The translations under genes were made by a program, and so were the position numbers. The notes under the pieces are model-generated. The model saw only the letters and a list, made by a program, of their open reading frames with translations, was not told the origin of the DNA and did no database searches. A DNA stretch of 22,230 bases from a virus, in IMG/VR virus record IMGVR_UViG_3300042545_000646, positions 1 through 22,230 of that record; one strand, given 5' to 3'. Positions 1 through 6,453 of this stretch are shown piece by piece. Each line of letters begins with the position of its first letter. The first letter of the stretch is position 1.

Positions 1-2045
1 TTGATGCACCTGTTGCTGTACGTGAATGGATTCAAGAAAACGACTGGGACGAAGAAGACCTTATTGAACGTGCGTTAGATGATGAATACAGCGAAGATCG
101 TGTAAAAGAGATACTGGCAGCCATGGAACGACGGGTCAGGGGTACTGGCACTGCTGCTGATGCTGACTTAGTAGAAGAATATGTGGGTGCCAGACAAGAA
201 GTTGAACGACAGCTGGATGAACGTGTAGATCTGGCCATAGAAGACCAAAACAGCGATTACGAAAGTGCTCTAGACGAATTTAGAGAAAACTGGGACCGGT
301 CCGAAAGCGACTGGTTGCGTGATCGCGGCTGGACCAACATGAGCGATTTAGCTTATAACTTTGATTTTGCATGGCCACACATGACCATGTCGGGTGGCAG
401 CTCCGAAGGTGGATTCAACGAAGAAGCAGCACAACAACTGGCTGACAGCTTGAGTGAAGCTCTAGGAGTTGAAACCACTGTCAGCACTGGTTATCACGGT
501 GCTACTCGCGATACAAGTACTTGGATTTTTGAACCCGACGGCAGCTTAGATGCCGACGATGATGCCAACATGCCGGTGGAGATTGTGAGTCCGCCTATGC
601 CACTAGCAAAAACTCTAGAAATCCTGCCCAAGTTTTTTGAGTGGGCTGAAGAAAATGGTGCTTATGCCAATAGCTCAACTGGTTTCCACATGAGCGTGAG
701 CATGCCCGATCACGAAGGCAACCTGTTGGACTATACCAAGTTGGCCTTGTTCCTGGGTGACGAATATGTGCTGCAACAGTTTGGACGCGAAGCCAATACC
801 TATGCCAAGAGTGCCTTACAGAAGATTCGCGAAAAGAAAGGAAATGTCAATGCCGAAGAAATTCTTAGTACAATGCGAAAACACCTGGGTCATTTTGCTT
901 CACGTGCGTTAGCACAGCCAAGTGGATTTGGCAAATACACATCGATTAATCCCAAGACCAATTACATTGAATTTCGTTCAGCAGGCGGCAGCAACTACTT
1001 TGAGGACATGGATCGGATACAAAACACCCTGATGCGTTATGCTCGTGCCATGGACATTGCGTTTGATCCTGACGCCGACAAACCCGAATACGCCAAGAAA
1101 CTGTACAAGTTGTTGACCGATACAAAAACACAACAAGTAACGGATCCTAAAACTGGTACCAAACGTACAGAAGTTGTGCCTGGGCTTGACAACGATGCTA
1201 TCAGTATATTCAGTCGTTTTGTAGCAGGAGAGTTGCCCAAGTCAGAACTCAAAGGGGTTCTCAAGAAACTACAGTACGGTCGCGAAGTGGCCAAAAATCC
1301 ACCCAAAGAAAAGATTCAGTGGCAAGTAACTCACCCCAATGGCAGTTCTCTTATTAAGGTATCGGCCAGTTCATCTGAGGAAGCTATTAAGATAGCCAAA
1401 CAAGAGTGGGGCGATAGTTTGCGAGTCTGGCCTGATTCTGCTTATCGTGCAGAGCCAGTGGTACCTGCCACACAGACTCCGGCAACTGATCAACTCAATG
1501 CACCAGCAGCAGATGATCCCGGTGGCAACTATGTGCTGAGACGTAGAGAAGGCAGCGAAGGTGTAGGTCCGGTGGTACATAGATTCTCAGCCCCAAACAA
1601 CATGGCAGCAGTAGAAGCATCTCGACAATGGACCACTGCTCGTGGCGTTGAACGCCGTAGTGTTTGGTTGGATCATATCTCAGGTGTGCCACCTGAGATA
1701 TTAAATGCAAGACCTGTCAGTGCCACACTGGGAGAACCTCGTCCGGCGTTTACTGAGCCACGATCCAGTTCTATTCCTGAAGTACCGCTTGACATAGCAC
1801 AGAATTTCCAGGAACCACCTGCCAGTTGGGACAGTGGTTCACCAATTGTGTCAGAACCTCAGAATTTCCCGGCCGCTGGCAATTCTTTCTCCGGTGAATG
1901 GAAAGTGGTGGATGGTCTGGGACGAGAAGTTCATAGATTCGGCGGTATTGGCAACAGTCAAAGCGATGCCAATCGAGTAGCAGCTCAGTGGGCTAGACAA
2001 ACTGGGTTTGACGGAAATCTGGAAGTATATCCAGTGATGAGATAA
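1..2045 (+). CDS. Amidoligase-like protein (5'-truncated) with three C-terminal repeats
   Basis: The frame is open from the window edge (first full codon at base 3) with about 40 codons before the first ATG at 123, so the start lies outside the window. Residues below count from that ATG. The core resembles the Amidoligase_2 family (glutamine-synthetase-like COOH-NH2 ligases that form amide bonds using ATP): WIFEPDGSL at 134-142, VEIVSPP at 152-158, TGFHMSV at 186-192, and NPKTNYIEFRSAGG at 276-289, matching the family's EfR motif. After the catalytic region come three related units of about 45 residues (roughly 399-438, 469-518, 591-638) with the pattern W/Y-x-V...G...A...W...V-W/Y, joined by Pro-rich linkers. 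The upstream part is strongly acidic. The next gene starts two bases after this stop. The substrate is unknown. Amidoligase homology is fairly secure from motifs; activity is inferred. Confidence 0.72.
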   Translation, partial: DAPVAVREWIQENDWDEEDLIERALDDEYSEDRVKEILAAMERRVRGTGTAADADLVEEYVGARQEVERQLDERVDLAIEDQNSDYESALDEFRENWDRSESDWLRDRGWTNMSDLAYNFDFAWPHMTMSGGSSEGGFNEEAAQQLADSLSEALGVETTVSTGYHGATRDTSTWIFEPDGSLDADDDANMPVEIVSPPMPLAKTLEILPKFFEWAEENGAYANSSTGFHMSVSMPDHEGNLLDYTKLALFLGDEYVLQQFGREANTYAKSALQKIREKKGNVNAEEILSTMRKHLGHFASRALAQPSGFGKYTSINPKTNYIEFRSAGGSNYFEDMDRIQNTLMRYARAMDIAFDPDADKPEYAKKLYKLLTDTKTQQVTDPKTGTKRTEVVPGLDNDAISIFSRFVAGELPKSELKGVLKKLQYGREVAKNPPKEKIQWQVTHPNGSSLIKVSASSSEEAIKIAKQEWGDSLRVWPDSAYRAEPVVPATQTPATDQLNAPAADDPGGNYVLRRREGSEGVGPVVHRFSAPNNMAAVEASRQWTTARGVERRSVWLDHISGVPPEILNARPVSATLGEPRPAFTEPRSSSIPEVPLDIAQNFQEPPASWDSGSPIVSEPQNFPAAGNSFSGEWKVVDGLGREVHRFGGIGNSQSDANRVAAQWARQTGFDGNLEVYPVMR
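1675..1701. repeat. Perfect 12-bp inverted repeat, 3-base spacer
   Basis: ATATCTCAGGTG (1675-1686) and its exact reverse complement (1690-1701) flank TGC. It lies within the amidoligase-like gene, just after the second C-terminal repeat unit. There is no downstream T-tract, so it is not a typical intrinsic terminator. It could be an RNA hairpin, a protein-binding palindrome, or chance under coding constraint. Confidence 0.8.
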
Positions 2046-2047
2046 CA

Positions 2048-2248
2048 ATGAGAGCAAATGAATTTGTAACTGAAAACTTTGCAGATGGCAAGGTCCGAGG
2101 CAAGAGTCGTCCTGGGCGTGTGAAACGTGCAGGTGCCAGTTGTTCTGGTTCTGTAACTGCCTTGCGTAAGCGAGCCAAAAATTCTTCTGGTGAACGTGCA
2201 AAGATGTATCACTGGTGTGCCAATATGAAGTCAGGTAAAAAGAAATGA
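2048..2248 (+). CDS. Small basic protein with capsid-targeting-like N-terminus
   Basis: A 66-residue, strongly basic protein that opens MRANEFVTE, resembling T4 internal-protein targeting peptides (MKTYQEFIAE type), which direct proteins into the prohead core and are cut by the gp21 protease after (I/L)xE. Here the matching site would be VTE at 7-9. The rest is dense in Lys, Arg, Gly and Ser, with two Cys and an aromatic MYHWCANMKSG near the end, consistent with nucleic-acid binding. The ATG is two bases after the amidoligase stop, and the TGA overlaps the next ATG (ATGA). Packaging inside the head is an inference from the N-terminus and neighbourhood. No enzymatic motif is visible. Confidence 0.75.
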   Translation: MRANEFVTENFADGKVRGKSRPGRVKRAGASCSGSVTALRKRAKNSSGERAKMYHWCANMKSGKKK

Positions 2249-2856
2249 GAGCAAACGAGTTAACAGAATACAGCAAAACCAGTAACAAGATCGACAAGAT
2301 CCTGAAAGCCAAAGGTTACAAACGACTGGGTGCCGGTGTTGATCAAACAGCTTACTTAGAGCCTGGCACAGGATACGTACTCAAAGTATTTGGCACAAAA
2401 GGCGGCGAATCATTCAGTGCTGACCATAAAATGTTTTTTGCCTGGGCAAAATACTGTATGAAAAACGCCGACAACCCGTTCCTGCCACGCTTTGGTGGTT
2501 ACGAAAGTTTTGTACTTGACGGCGATCGGTATCTACAGATACGTCAAGAACCACTCAAGCCCCTGGGAGTTGTCGGGCACGTACTGGAATTGTTGGCAAC
2601 TGCAATTGAGGACAACGGCATTCGAACGTTAGAAGAGGCCGAGGAGTTCATCGAAGACTTTAATGAAGGTTATGTTCCAGCTTTAAAAAAGTTAAAGCAA
2701 CAACTGGGCCCAGGTGGTGTAGAATTGATGTTCAGCACCATACTGAGATTGTATTTGGTTGGCAAAAAAAATGGTTGGTTGTTTGACCTGCATGCTGGTA
2801 ACTTTATGCGGCGTGCCGAAGGTACTCCAGTGATAGTGGATCCCTGGGTGCTGTAA
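2245..2856 (+). CDS. Kinase-fold (protein kinase/APH-like) protein, possible capsid-packaged effector
   Basis: A 203-residue protein with a compact kinase layout. It has a glycine-rich segment LGAGVDQTAY at 28-37, a candidate ATP-binding lysine in YVLKVFG (K47), a catalytic-loop motif DLHAGNF at 181-187 (D181, N186) and a metal-binding aspartate in VIVDPW (D199). This HxxN...D order is typical of aminoglycoside-phosphotransferase-like and small Ser/Thr kinases. The chain ends four residues after D199, so the usual substrate-binding C-lobe is almost absent. The N-terminus MRANELTE looks like a T4-type capsid-targeting and cleavage site (LTE at 6-8), which would allow delivery with the DNA. It is translationally coupled to the gene before (ATGA overlap). 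The substrate is unknown. The kinase fold is well supported by motifs; packaging is inferred. Confidence 0.68.
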   Translation: MRANELTEYSKTSNKIDKILKAKGYKRLGAGVDQTAYLEPGTGYVLKVFGTKGGESFSADHKMFFAWAKYCMKNADNPFLPRFGGYESFVLDGDRYLQIRQEPLKPLGVVGHVLELLATAIEDNGIRTLEEAEEFIEDFNEGYVPALKKLKQQLGPGGVELMFSTILRLYLVGKKNGWLFDLHAGNFMRRAEGTPVIVDPWVL

Positions 2857-2857
2857 A

Positions 2858-2865
2858 CTAAATAC
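2858..2865 (+). promoter_or_regulatory. CTAAATAC motif, candidate late-promoter-like element
   Basis: CTAAATAC sits 3 bases before the ATG at 2869, in a gap with no Shine-Dalgarno sequence. It resembles the T4 late promoter core TATAAATA. The same octamer lies 3 bases before the start at 3086. The distance to the ATG is shorter than expected for a promoter of that gene. Confidence 0.35.
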
Positions 2866-2868
2866 ATC

Positions 2869-3078
2869 ATGCGTATTTTTGAAATTGCACAACCTAAGAA
2901 ATCTAAAATCAAATCTTACTCAGTTAAGATTAAAATACCTGGGCTTGGCGGGTATGTCAATATAACTGACACTATTGTAATGGCAGTAAATCCACAAATG
3001 GCACGTAAATTAGTACAGGTACAATACAATGTTCCTCATGCCATGATTGGTCAACCGCGTGAAGTAAAACTACGCTAA
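2869..3078 (+). CDS. Small basic protein with capsid-targeting-like start
   Basis: A 69-residue basic protein starting MRIFEIAQPKK. The opening resembles the targeting peptides of its neighbours, but the expected glutamate is glutamine (IAQ at 6-8), so cleavage there is doubtful. The body (about 20-69) alternates hydrophobic and charged residues (KIKIPGLGGYVNI, then TIVMAVNPQMARKLVQVQY, then GQPREVKLR), suggesting one small alpha/beta domain. No catalytic motif is visible and I do not recognise a named family. There is no Shine-Dalgarno sequence before the ATG; the upstream bases carry CTAAATAC instead. It lies between the kinase-like gene and another small gene and probably belongs to the same accessory module. 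Confidence 0.65.
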   Translation: MRIFEIAQPKKSKIKSYSVKIKIPGLGGYVNITDTIVMAVNPQMARKLVQVQYNVPHAMIGQPREVKLR

Positions 3079-3082
3079 ATAC
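3075..3082 (+). promoter_or_regulatory. CTAAATAC motif, second copy
   Basis: The same octamer as at 2858, again 3 bases before a start codon (GTG at 3086) and overlapping the preceding TAA. No Shine-Dalgarno sequence is present. It is a candidate T4-late-like promoter core or an unusual initiation context. Confidence 0.35.
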
Positions 3083-3085
3083 AGC

Positions 3086-3376
3086 GTGACCAAACAATTT
3101 ATCAAAGCCCAAATCGACATTCACTGTAAACACAAAGGCAAAGAGTCGCCTTCTTATCGTGTGTTTGTCAACGACGAATTATTTGTCGAACGTACATGGA
3201 TTTGGCCAGGATATTATCTTAGCGAAATGCTACAAATTGAAGCCGAACCCGGTGAATATCATGTGCGAGTAGAGGCAGTTCAGCCCATTGGTGGAAAATT
3301 TAAAACACGTAACCATCGTGTAGAATATGGTCCTGCACGTTGGATCGATGAACAAACATTGGAAATACTAACATGA
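3086..3376 (+). CDS. Hypothetical phage protein, probable beta-sandwich
   Basis: A 96-residue protein read from a GTG at 3086; no nearby ATG would serve. The sequence alternates in a beta-rich pattern: a YRVFVNDELFVERTWIWPGYY stretch (about 24-44; first part YRVFVNDELFVERTW), then PGEYHVRVEAV, then NHRVEYG near the end. This suggests a small immunoglobulin-like or other beta-sandwich fold. It lacks the capsid-targeting-like N-terminus of its neighbours, has only one Cys, and shows no signal peptide or membrane segment. The TGA overlaps the ATG of the next gene (ATGA). The function is unknown. The reading frame is supported by tight spacing and by the overlap on the 3' side. Confidence 0.65.
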   Translation: MTKQFIKAQIDIHCKHKGKESPSYRVFVNDELFVERTWIWPGYYLSEMLQIEAEPGEYHVRVEAVQPIGGKFKTRNHRVEYGPARWIDEQTLEILT

Positions 3377-3528
3377 GAGCCAAAGAATTTGTTAGAGAAA
3401 ACGCATCAGCAGGTGCCACAAGTAGCGGTAGTGTTGCTGCAGTAGCACAACCCATGGGTGCAGTAATTACTCGCACACAAAACCGCAAACCTGGTAAATA
3501 TAAAAACAGTTTAACACGGACCAAATAA
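3373..3528 (+). CDS. Tiny basic protein with capsid-targeting-like N-terminus
   Basis: A 51-residue ORF, easily missed because of its length. The start ATG overlaps the previous stop (ATGA) and the TAA at 3526-3528 lies one base before the Dps gene. The product begins MRAKEFVRENASAG, matching neighbouring targeting-like leaders (VRE at 7-9). It continues with a small-residue segment (AGATSSGSVAAVAQPMGAV) and a basic tail (TRTQNRKPGKYKNSLTRTK). If cleaved after E9, a 42-residue basic peptide would remain. No known domain. It is supported by position, coupling and the shared leader. Confidence 0.66.
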   Translation: MRAKEFVRENASAGATSSGSVAAVAQPMGAVITRTQNRKPGKYKNSLTRTK

Positions 3529-3529
3529 C

Positions 3530-3973
3530 ATGTTATCAGACGATCTAAAAACTTTATTGGCTACACAATATGCATTTGCGGTAAAAGCACAGTACTCTCA
3601 TTGGAATGTGGAAGGACCTGATTTTGCTCAACTGCACAAGTTCTTTGGTAAACTGTACGAGGAAGTCAACGACAACAGCATTGATCAAACAGCAGAATTC
3701 ATACGTGTGTTGGACGAATACACTCCAGGTAGTTTTGAACGTTTTCAAGAACTGAGTCTGATTCCGGGACAGACTAAGGTACCCCGTGCTCGACTCATGA
3801 TCGAAGAACTCTTAGCCGACACCCAGGTCTTGATCGACCTGCTAAATCAGTGTTTTGTGTCAGCTGAACAAGAAAACCAGCAGGGCATTGCTGACTTTGT
3901 GAGTCAACGCCTGGCGGCCATGGGCAAACATGCTTGGATGTTGCGTAGCTTCCTGAAGGACAACAGAGCATGA
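3530..3973 (+). CDS. dps: Dps-like ferritin (DNA-binding protein from starved cells)
   Basis: A 147-residue protein, close to the size of the Dps core. It has the family signature SHWNVEGPDF at 23-32 followed by QLHKFFGKLYEEV at 34-46. Conserved ferroxidase ligands are H24, H36, D52 and E56. The H36-D52 distance looks one residue longer than the usual 15. The C-terminal helix KHAWMLRSFL is also typical. Dps proteins form 12-subunit shells that oxidise and store iron with peroxide, protecting DNA. There is no long basic tail, so direct DNA binding is not evident. It has no capsid-targeting-like leader, unlike its neighbours. It lies one base after the previous stop and overlaps the next gene by ATGA. 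Protection of phage or host DNA during infection is inferred. Confidence 0.85.
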   Translation: MLSDDLKTLLATQYAFAVKAQYSHWNVEGPDFAQLHKFFGKLYEEVNDNSIDQTAEFIRVLDEYTPGSFERFQELSLIPGQTKVPRARLMIEELLADTQVLIDLLNQCFVSAEQENQQGIADFVSQRLAAMGKHAWMLRSFLKDNRA

Positions 3974-5181
3974 AGATAAAAAATCTGTTTGAGGGGTTAA
4001 ATGCTCAACAGCGTTCGGTACCTCAATTGCCTGCTATGGCCAAAGCTAAACATATCAGTGTGTTGGGTGCTAAAACAGATCCTCAGCATCCATTTGCAGG
4101 ATATGCTGTTGGTGCTGACGAAAGTGCCGAGCCAGATCGGAAAAGCATTGGTCCAGACCGGAACGATCCTTTTGAGAAAGGCTGGCGTGCTCAACCCGAT
4201 GCTACTAACCCTTATGCAGCTGGCACACCCGAACATGCAAAATGGCAAGACGGCCGAGATGAGCGTGAGGCACAGCCTAATCATTACGACGAAGATGTAG
4301 CGGAGGCAACAGGTGACGTAAAATTTGATAAGATGCTTAAAGGTATCACCGGTAAAAAAGCAGTAGCTAAACAACAAAAAACAGACACAAAGCAACAGGT
4401 ACGTGATGCGTTTGGTGGTATGTTTGGTGGAGGTAATCCTGCTGATAAACTCAGCATCAGAAACAAAGGTGTGGCGGAAGCTGAGCGTAATGAAATGGAT
4501 ACCCCTGCTGTGCAAGCAGCATTGGCCAAAATGGCCGAGCGTCACCGAGGTGAGAAGTGGACCAAAGAACAGTTAGCAGCCTTAGGCAAACGTATAGCTG
4601 CACGTGGACAAGCCAAGAAAGATGTAGATGAAACTGTGTCTACGCACAAAGGCGGAAAAATAACCAAGACCCCCACTGGTATTAAACATCAAGCTGCACC
4701 CGGTAATTATGGAGGGTACGAACCCGAATTTGACCATTTGCAAACTCTTGATAAAAATACCACAGGCAGGATTGAAAGATCAATGGATATTAAACACAAG
4801 AGAGAAAAAGCCTGGCAAGGTGGAATCGAGTTAGACGAAGCTGTAACCAAAGAAGATATCATCAGTAAACTAAAAGCCCGGTTAGGCGATTACCTGTCAG
4901 ACATTTCTAAAGAAATCAAAAAAGATCCTGACCTGATCGACAAGTTGGCAGCTAAACCTGCTGGAGATCAAATGGGTCCTCCAGTTAAAACCGTCACCAC
5001 AGACGACGGCCACCAAATCTCAATTCACGGCAACGAAGATGACGGATTCCGTATCTCGATCAAGAACAAGCAGGCACCCAGCCAGTTTGCCAACTTGGAT
5101 GAAGCTGTAATGGCCTGCGAAATGTACTGTGCTCGACGCCGTACTCAAGCATTGAACGCTGACTATGTAGAGGAAGCCTGA
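3970..5181 (+). CDS. Large hydrophilic protein with repeated prohead-protease-like sites
   Basis: A 403-residue, highly charged, Gly/Ala/Lys-rich protein with long apparently disordered segments. It starts MKIKNLFEGLN, similar in layout to the targeting-like leaders nearby (LFE at 6-8). Hydrophobic-x-E motifs recur: VAEA at 110-113 and 168-171, VDE at 219-221, LDEA at 288-291 and 376-379, and VEEA at the extreme C-terminus (400-403). These resemble T4 gp21 recognition sites and could divide it into peptides, as happens to scaffold-core and internal proteins. A predicted folded part is a basic helical segment at about 177-215 (PAVQAALAKMAERHRGEKW and following). Residues 292-385 look globular. 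No enzymatic family recognised. It is coupled to dps by ATGA and overlaps the next ATG by one base. Confidence 0.7.
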   Translation: MKIKNLFEGLNAQQRSVPQLPAMAKAKHISVLGAKTDPQHPFAGYAVGADESAEPDRKSIGPDRNDPFEKGWRAQPDATNPYAAGTPEHAKWQDGRDEREAQPNHYDEDVAEATGDVKFDKMLKGITGKKAVAKQQKTDTKQQVRDAFGGMFGGGNPADKLSIRNKGVAEAERNEMDTPAVQAALAKMAERHRGEKWTKEQLAALGKRIAARGQAKKDVDETVSTHKGGKITKTPTGIKHQAAPGNYGGYEPEFDHLQTLDKNTTGRIERSMDIKHKREKAWQGGIELDEAVTKEDIISKLKARLGDYLSDISKEIKKDPDLIDKLAAKPAGDQMGPPVKTVTTDDGHQISIHGNEDDGFRISIKNKQAPSQFANLDEAVMACEMYCARRRTQALNADYVEEA

Positions 5182-5495
5182 TGAGATTTAGAGAAATTAC
5201 CGAAGCTTGCTGGTCAGGATATGAACAGAAAGGCATGAAGAAAAAAGGCAATAGACAAGTTCCAAATTGTGTAAAGAAAACTGACGAAAGCCTAGAGAAG
5301 TATGTGGATAAGGGCGAGTGTCCCAACTGCGGTGGTGAAATGGTCGCAGAAGACCAGATCACGGAAAAACAAGATGCCTGTTATCACAAGGTCAAAGGCC
5401 GTTACAAGATTTGGCCATCAGCTTATGCATCCGGTGCGCTAGTTCGTTGCAGAAAAGTAGGTGCTGCCAACTGGGGTAACAAGAGCAAAAAATGA
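5181..5495 (+). CDS. Basic Cys-rich small protein with targeting-like N-terminus
   Basis: A 104-residue basic protein starting MRFREITEAC (ITE at 6-8, candidate protease site). Three modules follow: CWSGYEQKGMKKKGN...PNCV (10-31), a CPNCGG half zinc-ribbon (47-52), and a C-terminal block DACYHKVKGRYKIWPSAYAS...ALVRCRKVG...NWGNKSKK. The last block resembles part of the DUF5872-type motif (WPSAYASG followed by basic residues), known to me from large viruses and phages; this assignment is from memory. Cys, aromatic and basic residues together suggest a nucleic-acid or metal-binding role. It is part of the overlapping chain: its ATG overlaps the previous TGA by one base, and its own TGA overlaps the next ATG. 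Confidence 0.72.
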   Translation: MRFREITEACWSGYEQKGMKKKGNRQVPNCVKKTDESLEKYVDKGECPNCGGEMVAEDQITEKQDACYHKVKGRYKIWPSAYASGALVRCRKVGAANWGNKSKK

Positions 5496-6154
5496 GAGCC
5501 GCAGAATTCATCTCCGAAAAATGGAGTCAGAAGTACAAGAGCTCGATCAATTGTGCCAATCCCAAAGGCTTCTCACAAAAGGCACACTGTGCTGGCCGTA
5601 AGAAAAACGAGGACCTTGCTGAGAATCTGCGAGACTGGTTCGGCAAAGGCAAAGGCGGCGGAGCCGGTGGCGGTGGCTGGGACAGATACAACACCAAGGG
5701 CGAAAGAATTGGCAAATGCGGTGATCGCAAACCAGGCGAAGGCAAACCCAAATGCCTGAGCAAGAGTCGTGCTGCCAGCCTACGTGCTTCGGGCGGCAAG
5801 AGTGCTATAGCCGCAGCAGTGCGTCGTAAACGTGACAAAGATACCAATCCCGAACGATCGGGTGCAGCACGAAACGTACCAAATAAAAAACAAAACGAAA
5901 ACAAAGATATAGAAACAGAATTATTAAAAAAACAGTTAATGGCACGTCATCCGCAGGCAAAGAATCTCAGTAATGCAATGGCGTTAGATTATTTTAAAAG
6001 TCAACAACAGGATCGCCGAGATATTGTTCGATTAGATCGCGAAAATGATCAAGAGGAAGCAGAAATTGAAAGACTTGACCAAGAAAACGATCAAGAAGAA
6101 ACAGAAATTGAACGTCTTAAAAGAACTATCAATCAACTTACACGAGGGAGTTAA
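5492..6154 (+). CDS. Basic Gly-rich protein with targeting-like N-terminus and C-terminal coiled coil
   Basis: A 220-residue protein. It begins MRAAEFISEKW (ISE at 7-9), the closest match in the window to the T4 targeting/cleavage pattern. Next come a Cys-containing module SINCANPKGFSQKAHCAGRK (19-38), a Gly-rich stretch, and a basic module GGGWDRYNTKGERIGKCG through CLSKSRAASLRASGGKS (about 56-105), which resembles the second half of DUF5872-like proteins. A basic linker follows, then a C-terminal coiled coil with two 14-residue repeats (RLDxENDQEExEIE). The N-terminal half is strongly basic and the C-terminal quarter acidic and helical. ATGA overlap couples it to the previous gene. Head packaging and DNA binding are inferred; no enzyme motif is seen. 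Confidence 0.72.
   Translation: MRAAEFISEKWSQKYKSSINCANPKGFSQKAHCAGRKKNEDLAENLRDWFGKGKGGGAGGGGWDRYNTKGERIGKCGDRKPGEGKPKCLSKSRAASLRASGGKSAIAAAVRRKRDKDTNPERSGAARNVPNKKQNENKDIETELLKKQLMARHPQAKNLSNAMALDYFKSQQQDRRDIVRLDRENDQEEAEIERLDQENDQEETEIERLKRTINQLTRGS
6029..6112 (+). repeat. Two tandem 42-base coding repeats (coiled-coil)
   Basis: Units 6029-6070 and 6071-6112 encode RLDRENDQEEAEIE and RLDQENDQEETEIE. The DNA has diverged at third positions more than the protein. A partial third unit (RLKRTINQL) follows. Confidence 0.8.
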
Positions 6155-6157
6155 TAC

Positions 6158-6382
6158 ATGAAACCTATTCTTATAGTATTAGCAGCGACAGCAGCATTAA
6201 CAGGTTGCGTGATATCAGATCCTTACTATGTACAACCACAGACAGTATATGTTCAACCGCGTCCAGTGTACATTCCACCTCCGGTATATTATAGACCACC
6301 GCCACCAATACCACAGTGCTATTGGGTACAGCGTTGGAATCCACAGTATCGCACGTATCAGAATGTCAGGGTATGTAGATAA
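6158..6382 (+). CDS. Pro/Tyr-rich small lipoprotein
   Basis: A 74-residue protein with a lipoprotein signal peptide: basic start MKP, hydrophobic stretch ILIVLAATAA, then lipobox LTGC with lipidated Cys at 17. The mature part is dominated by Pro, Tyr, Val and Gln (repeats of the YVQP/VYIPPP kind) and ends with CYWVQRWNPQYRTYQNVRVC, whose two Cys could form a disulfide. It is probably anchored in the cell envelope of a Gram-negative host. Phage lipoproteins of this size include outer-membrane spanins (Rz1 type, also Pro-rich) and superinfection-exclusion proteins; no partner inner-membrane spanin is seen next to it. A good Shine-Dalgarno sequence (GAGGGAG) precedes the ATG. The stop overlaps the next small ORF (TAATG). 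Confidence 0.78.
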   Translation: MKPILIVLAATAALTGCVISDPYYVQPQTVYVQPRPVYIPPPVYYRPPPPIPQCYWVQRWNPQYRTYQNVRVCR

Positions 6383-6453
6383 TGCCATATCCTGTATATC
6401 CAGAACTTCCAGTTGACAGCGATTGGAAACGCAATCCTTACGCACCCACATGA
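6382..6453 (+). CDS. Possible 23-residue Pro-rich micro-ORF
   Basis: A very short frame encoding MPYPVYPELPVDSDWKRN and a few more residues. Its ATG shares a base with the lipoprotein stop (TAATG), and its TGA overlaps the ATG of the next ORF (ATGA). That double coupling is the arrangement used by real genes throughout this region, and without it there would be an unexplained gap. No homology can be claimed from 23 residues, and it could be chance. Confidence 0.4.
   Translation: MPYPVYPELPVDSDWKRNPYAPT

Noticed and set aside
1851-2312. Minus-strand 153-codon open frame
   Set aside because: It lies opposite three well-supported plus-strand genes, has no ribosome site or recognisable motif, and the whole window is coded on the plus strand. 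Other minus-strand frames (e.g. 3997-4545, 6966-7427, 8762-9253, 11141-11575, 12974-13447) were rejected for the same reason.
2680-2698. Inverted repeat GCTTTAA-5-TTAAAGC in the kinase-like gene
   Set aside because: Only 7 bp, A/T-rich, and explained by codons for Ala-Leu-Lys-Lys-Leu-Lys; no T-tract follows.
4001-4300. Second plus-strand frame inside the 403-residue gene
   Set aside because: The alternate frame gives an unstructured peptide without a ribosome site, while the long frame runs through with consistent composition.
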